Positions 5,886 through 8,744 of a DNA stretch of 8,744 nt are shown one piece after another. The position numbers were made by a program, and so were the translations under genes. The notes under the pieces are model-generated. The model searched no databases, was not told where the DNA came from, and saw only the letters and a program-made list of their open reading frames with translations. Source of the stretch: Methanosarcinales archaeon (GTDB taxonomy: Archaea > Halobacteriota > Syntropharchaeia > Alkanophagales > Methanospirareceae); assembly GCA_030621945.1 (NCBI GenBank), contig JAUXGS010000029.1, forward strand, positions 1-8,744, given 5' to 3'. Numbering within the stretch: the stretch's first letter is position 1; each line of letters starts with the position of its first letter.

Positions 5886-7145
5886 CTATTCAAAAATAAC
5901 GTTTTGAATTTCCGCCAGCAAATAGGTGCTCCTCGCTTCCGTTACCCGCACCGTATAAGTGGCACCAAGTGGCAAATCATTATTCAATACTACCAGCCTA
6001 TACGCAGGATCCCGGCCTATTACTCCTCCCTTCTTACCCTTTTCGGTTATTAAAACCGGAAGTTTCTGCCCTTCCAACTCGTTGTTTTTTTCGCGGACTA
6101 TCTTCTGATAAAGCGAAGAGAAAATTCGCGACCTGTTCTTCTTATCGCGCTCCAGCAGATCCTTTAGCTTAGATGCCTCCGTCCAGGGTCTTGACGAGAA
6201 TCTCGTTATATTCACTTTTTCGAGTTTTAAATCATCCAAAAGGCTCAAAGAGGAAAAGAAATCCTCTTCAGTCTCTGTCGGGAATCCGACGATGAAATCC
6301 GTGCATATCGTGCTATCTTCGAATCGCTGCCTTATGCTTTTTACTATCTCAATGAAATCAGCAGCTTTATAATTCCGGTTCATATCTCTCAGCACCTTGT
6401 CAGAGCCCGATTGCACCGGCACGTGAAAGAATTTGAATATCTTTTTGGAATCGAATGCGTCAAGGAGTTCGTCTAAGATGTGAATCATCGTAAATGGGTT
6501 CATCATGCCCACTCGTATCCGAAAATCACCTTCTACGGACGTTGTTATCATCTCCAACAGCTCCGGAAGCTTTGATGCACTCACGTCCTCCCAGCCATAC
6601 GCGCTACAGTCCTGTGACGTAATCCGTATCTCCTTCGCACCTCTTTCCACAGCACTCTTAACTGTGTCGAGTATTTTTTCAGGTTTGTAGCTCCTCAGAT
6701 CACCCCTTGCTCGCTTTACAATACAATATGAACATTTTCCTACGCAGCCCATTGCGATTGGAATTACGCTAATGACACCATCAAAATCCAGCCATTGATC
6801 CTCTATATAACCCTTGTAAATATCCTGTGGTGTCACCATTGTTACCTCGTTGCCCAAAATGCTTTTAACCAAATCAGGCTGTGCTGCCGCCATACAACCT
6901 GCTACAACCACTTCTTTGCCCTCTTCCTTCAATTCCTTCAGCCTCTTTAGCACATTTAGCTCCGTTCTCTTCGTTACGGTGCACGTGTTCACGATGACAA
7001 CATCAGCTTCGCCTTCTGCTACGATTGCATGCCCCTCTTTCCTTAGAATAGCTCGCAGCTTCATCGTGTCACCCACATTGGCAGTGCAGCCGAAAGTTTC
7101 AAGGCGAATTTTTTGAGGTTTCACAAAAATGTTCTGTAGAGGCAT
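5886..7145 (-). CDS. tRNA t6A37 methylthiotransferase, archaeal MiaB-like / CDKAL1-type radical SAM enzyme
   Basis: The enzyme adds a methylthio group to t6A at position 37 of ANN-decoding tRNAs, giving ms2t6A, using two 4Fe-4S clusters and S-adenosylmethionine. Residues 12-120 are the N-terminal MTTase domain, with cluster ligands C20 (TFGCTANVGDT), C55 (VNTCTVTKRTE) and C84 (AGCMAAAQ). The radical SAM domain carries CVGKCSYC (C134, C138, C141), followed by the conserved RARGDLRSY (146-153). Further conserved parts are PVQSGSDKVLRDMNR (243-257) and TDFIVGFPTETEEDF (282-296). Residues 355-419 are a TRAM-like RNA-binding domain. The length of 419 is normal. The GCTAN form of the first motif points to the CDKAL1/archaeal branch rather than bacterial MiaB or RimO. 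The ATG at 7145 leaves 12 residues before the domain. It is divergent from the IPP isomerase gene, and a weak TATA box lies upstream. Confidence 0.93.
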   Translation of the reverse strand: MPLQNIFVKPQKIRLETFGCTANVGDTMKLRAILRKEGHAIVAEGEADVVIVNTCTVTKRTELNVLKRLKELKEEGKEVVVAGCMAAAQPDLVKSILGNEVTMVTPQDIYKGYIEDQWLDFDGVISVIPIAMGCVGKCSYCIVKRARGDLRSYKPEKILDTVKSAVERGAKEIRITSQDCSAYGWEDVSASKLPELLEMITTSVEGDFRIRVGMMNPFTMIHILDELLDAFDSKKIFKFFHVPVQSGSDKVLRDMNRNYKAADFIEIVKSIRQRFEDSTICTDFIVGFPTETEEDFFSSLSLLDDLKLEKVNITRFSSRPWTEASKLKDLLERDKKNRSRIFSSLYQKIVREKNNELEGQKLPVLITEKGKKGGVIGRDPAYRLVVLNNDLPLGATYTVRVTEARSTYLLAEIQNVIFE

Positions 7146-7178
7146 TTCTATTTCTCTTTAGGTTTTTACATTACAAAG

Positions 7179-7189
7179 AAAAATAAAGT
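7179..7189 (-). promoter_or_regulatory. Possible TATA box of the methylthiotransferase gene
   Basis: On the minus strand this reads CTTTATTTTT, about 39 bp before the ATG at 7145, predicting a leader of roughly 12 nt. The whole divergent spacer (7146-7236) is A/T-rich, which lowers confidence. Confidence 0.35.
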
Positions 7190-7215
7190 AAAGATAAGTT
7201 ATTCATATATCATCC

Positions 7216-7225
7216 TCTTTAAAAG
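7216..7225 (+). promoter_or_regulatory. TATA box of the IPP isomerase gene; helps decide its start
   Basis: TCTTTAAAAG is centred about 28 bp before the ATG at 7249. Transcription would begin close to 7246, downstream of the in-frame TTG at 7237, which excludes that TTG as start if this box is used. Confidence 0.5.
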
Positions 7226-7248
7226 AAAGTTATGCTTTGGATGAAAAA

Positions 7249-8352
7249 ATGAACCAGACATCGAAGAGAAAGATAGAGCAACTCCAGATTTGTGCGGAGA
7301 AGAAAGTGGAAGTGGAAGAGAATTGCTTTGCAGACGTTAAGCTTATTCATGTCGCGTTACCGGAAGTAGATAAAGAGGAGATAGATTTGAAGACGGAGTT
7401 TCTGGGCTTCTCGTTTAATTATCCTCTAATGATTGCCTCGATGACTGGGGGGCATCCGGAGACAAAACGAATAAATGAAGTTCTTGCGGAAGCTGCCGAA
7501 ACGCTTGGTGTGGGTATGGGTGTGGGCTCGCAGCGAGCGGCACTGGAAGGCACCGAGCAAGAGGACTCGTTCCGCGTGGTTCGTGACGTTGCGCCTAATT
7601 CATTCATTTATGCGAACTTAGGTGCTCCTCAACTGAAGGAATATGGGGTGGAAGGTGTTGAGCGCGTTATTGAGATGATAGATGCTAATGCAATTGCAAT
7701 ACACCTCAACTTTTTACAGGAAGCTATTCAGCCTGAAGGTAACGTAGATGCACGAGGCTGCCTTAATGCAATAAAAGAGGTATGTGAGACGATAAAAAAG
7801 CCAGTGATTGTAAAGGAAACAGGGGCTGGGATAAGTTACGCGGTGGCGAAGAAGTTACATGAACTCGGTGTGTCAGCAATAGATGTGGGGGGCTTGGGCG
7901 GAACAAGTTTAGCTGCTGCAGAGATATACCGGGCGAAAGCAGAACGAGATGACTTGGGTGAACATTTGGGGCACCTTTTTGGCTGGGACTGGGGCATTAC
8001 TACGGTGGAAAGCATTGTGGAGTGCAGTGCGATTCCTTTTCCTATTCCTGTAATTGCCACGGGTGGACTACGAAATGGTCTTGATGTTGCAAAAAGCATT
8101 GCGTTAGGTGCAGATCTCTGTAGTGCGGCTTTGCCTTTCTTGAAACCTGCGATGGAACGTCTAAGTGCGGATAGCGTAGTAAAGAAAATAGAGGAAATGG
8201 GGGAGGAATTAAAGGTTGCAATGTTCTTAACGGGCTGTCAAACTCCCATAGAACTGAAGGAAGCCGGGGTGATAATAACCGGCAAAACGCGAGAGATAAT
8301 GGAACAGCGAGGGGTTTTTGAGAGGGTGAAGAGGAGAAAGAAGAGTATCTAA
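7249..8352 (+). CDS. fni: Isopentenyl-diphosphate delta-isomerase, type 2 (FMN-dependent)
   Basis: This enzyme interconverts IPP and DMAPP for archaeal isoprenoid membrane lipids and needs reduced FMN and Mg. From the ATG at 7249 the product has 367 residues with a TIM-barrel FMN-binding fold: MIASMTGGH (61-69), VGMGVGSQRAALE (88-100), YANLGAPQL (121-129), AIHLNFLQEAIQPEG (150-164, with the catalytic Gln-Glu pair 157-158), VIVKETGAGIS (186-196), IDVGGLGGTS (211-220) and PVIATGGLRNGLDVAKSIAL (267-286) for the FMN phosphate. The motif usually read as WGIPT is WGITT here (248-252), a mild change. An upstream in-frame TTG (7237) would add four residues, but the TATA box favours the ATG and a leaderless mRNA. 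The FMN it needs could come from RibK encoded in the same window. It is divergent from the methylthiotransferase gene and probably monocistronic. Confidence 0.96.
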   Translation: MNQTSKRKIEQLQICAEKKVEVEENCFADVKLIHVALPEVDKEEIDLKTEFLGFSFNYPLMIASMTGGHPETKRINEVLAEAAETLGVGMGVGSQRAALEGTEQEDSFRVVRDVAPNSFIYANLGAPQLKEYGVEGVERVIEMIDANAIAIHLNFLQEAIQPEGNVDARGCLNAIKEVCETIKKPVIVKETGAGISYAVAKKLHELGVSAIDVGGLGGTSLAAAEIYRAKAERDDLGEHLGHLFGWDWGITTVESIVECSAIPFPIPVIATGGLRNGLDVAKSIALGADLCSAALPFLKPAMERLSADSVVKKIEEMGEELKVAMFLTGCQTPIELKEAGVIITGKTREIMEQRGVFERVKRRKKSI

Positions 8353-8378
8353 AGATTAGGGGTGAATGAAGGATTCTT

Positions 8379-8413
8379 CTGGGAAATCTTTCCTGTGTCT
8401 TTTGAAATCCCAG
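8379..8413 (+). terminator. Inverted repeat after the IPP isomerase gene, possible terminator or 3' stem-loop
   Basis: CTGGGA and TCCCAG pair perfectly; after two A-A mismatches, TC/GA pairing may extend the stem. The centre is pyrimidine-rich (TTTCCTGTGTCTTTT). It begins 27 bp after the stop and lies before the promoter of the next gene, so it could stabilise or end the isomerase transcript. Archaeal terminators are usually plain T runs, so this is tentative. Confidence 0.35.
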
Positions 8414-8442
8414 ACCGCAGCCCAAAGTGCACAATCGAAAAG

Positions 8443-8451
8443 TTTTTATAT
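8443..8451 (+). promoter_or_regulatory. TATA box of the restriction-type gene
   Basis: TTTTTATAT is preceded by CGAAAAG, a reasonable BRE. It predicts transcription from about 8473, leaving a leader of about 24 nt, so this gene, unlike most of its neighbours, has a leader with a ribosome binding site. Confidence 0.6.
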
Positions 8452-8488
8452 CTCCTCTTCCATTGTTCATAGCACATAAGAAAGAGGC

Positions 8489-8496
8489 GAGGTGAT
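8489..8496 (+). promoter_or_regulatory. Strong ribosome binding site abutting the ATG
   Basis: GAGGTGAT matches eight bases of the complement of the archaeal 16S 3' end (AUCACCUCC) and touches the ATG at 8497. The contact is closer than usual, although GGTGAT-type sites near the start do occur in euryarchaea. It fixes the start. Confidence 0.6.
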
Positions 8497-8744
8497 ATGG
8501 ACTTCATAGACCAGATAAAGGAATTATCCGGTAAGATTTCTAAACGATCAGAGCGTTTAGAAACGGAAGAAGCGACAAAGACTGCCCGTGTTATGCCATT
8601 CATAAATGCTCTTGGGTACGATGTTTTTAATCCTGAGGAAGTTGTGCCAGAATTCACCTGTGATGTTGGTACAAAGAAAGGGGAAAAAGTAGATTATGCT
8701 ATAATGAAAGATGGAAATCCAATTATGCTATTCGAATGCAAGTC
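8497..8744 (+). CDS. HsdR-N-type (type I restriction) PD-(D/E)xK endonuclease, partial: N-terminus only
   Basis: The first 82 codons are present and the gene runs off the right edge. The product begins MDFIDQIKELSGKISKRSER, then EEATKTARVMPFINALGYDV (24-43), FNPEEVVPEF (44-53) and a core with D66 and the pair E80-x-K82 (VDYAIM, then MLFECK). This is the D...ExK nuclease signature of the N-terminal domain of type I restriction R subunits and of a family of free-standing proteins that share it. The N-terminus resembles the free-standing form, which lacks the helicase, but the missing 3' part has to decide. It would cut DNA as part of host defence or be a relic of it. It has its own TATA box, a strong ribosome binding site and a striking hairpin 40 bases after the start. 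No methylase or specificity gene is visible in the window. Confidence 0.8.
   Translation, partial: MDFIDQIKELSGKISKRSERLETEEATKTARVMPFINALGYDVFNPEEVVPEFTCDVGTKKGEKVDYAIMKDGNPIMLFECK
8537..8563 (+). repeat. Perfect 10-bp hairpin inside the start of the endonuclease gene
   Basis: TTTCTAAACG and CGTTTAGAAA are exact reverse complements around the 7-base loop ATCAGAG. They lie within codons 14-23 of the endonuclease gene. In RNA this would form a hairpin about 40 nt after the ATG; in DNA it is a candidate protein site. A perfect ten-base arm is unusual in coding sequence. Confidence 0.8.

Noticed and set aside
8042..8470. Minus-strand 142-codon frame opposite the 3' end of the isomerase gene
   Set aside because: The product is Pro/Ser/Leu-rich with no motif and lies antisense to conserved isomerase sequence, so it is a shadow frame.
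1..8744. CRISPR arrays, insertion sequences and rRNA genes
   Set aside because: No regularly spaced direct repeats, transposase motifs, long terminal inverted repeats or rRNA-like stretches were seen on either strand.

Overview
The window looks like part of an archaeal chromosome, most likely a euryarchaeote. The protein families support this: archaeal/eukaryotic-type prolyl-tRNA synthetase, CTP-dependent riboflavin kinase, UPF0058, an archaeal-type MiaB-like methylthiotransferase and type 2 isopentenyl-diphosphate isomerase. The promoters agree: AT-rich box A (TATA) elements lie about 26 bp before several starts, and most of those genes have almost no leader. An ANME-1/Methanophagales-like source is possible from the general look of the proteins, but this is inference and was not tested.

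Layout. (a) 1-442 has no intact gene. The minus strand at about 100-322 carries two overlapping protein-like fragments in different frames that look like decayed restriction/defence genes. (b) 443-1165 (+) is a regulator-like fusion of an excisionase/MerR-type helix-turn-helix to a phosphoribosyltransferase fold. A possible TTG-started small membrane ORF follows 11 bp later. (c) 1324-2921 (-) is tRNA-Thr(CGU) followed 20 bp later by proS. (d) 3125-3346 (+) is a UPF0058 protein. (e) 3533-4968 (-) is a translationally coupled ribK-ribB pair. (f) 5041-5835 (-) is a rhomboid protease with an AN1 zinc finger, and 5886-7145 (-) is a tRNA t6A methylthiotransferase. (g) 7249-8352 (+) is the type 2 IPP isomerase, and from 8497 (+) a PD-(D/E)xK restriction-type protein runs off the window.

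Most of the window is core metabolism and translation: charging of Pro tRNA, A37 modification, flavin synthesis and isoprenoid lipid precursors. RibB makes the C4 unit of riboflavin, and RibK turns riboflavin into FMN, which the type 2 IPP isomerase needs as cofactor. Both ends are accessory in character. The points most worth a second look are the HTH-PRTase fusion, a His-to-Gln change at the expected second metal ligand of RibB, a perfect 10-bp hairpin early in the endonuclease gene, and the decayed defence-like remnant at the left edge.
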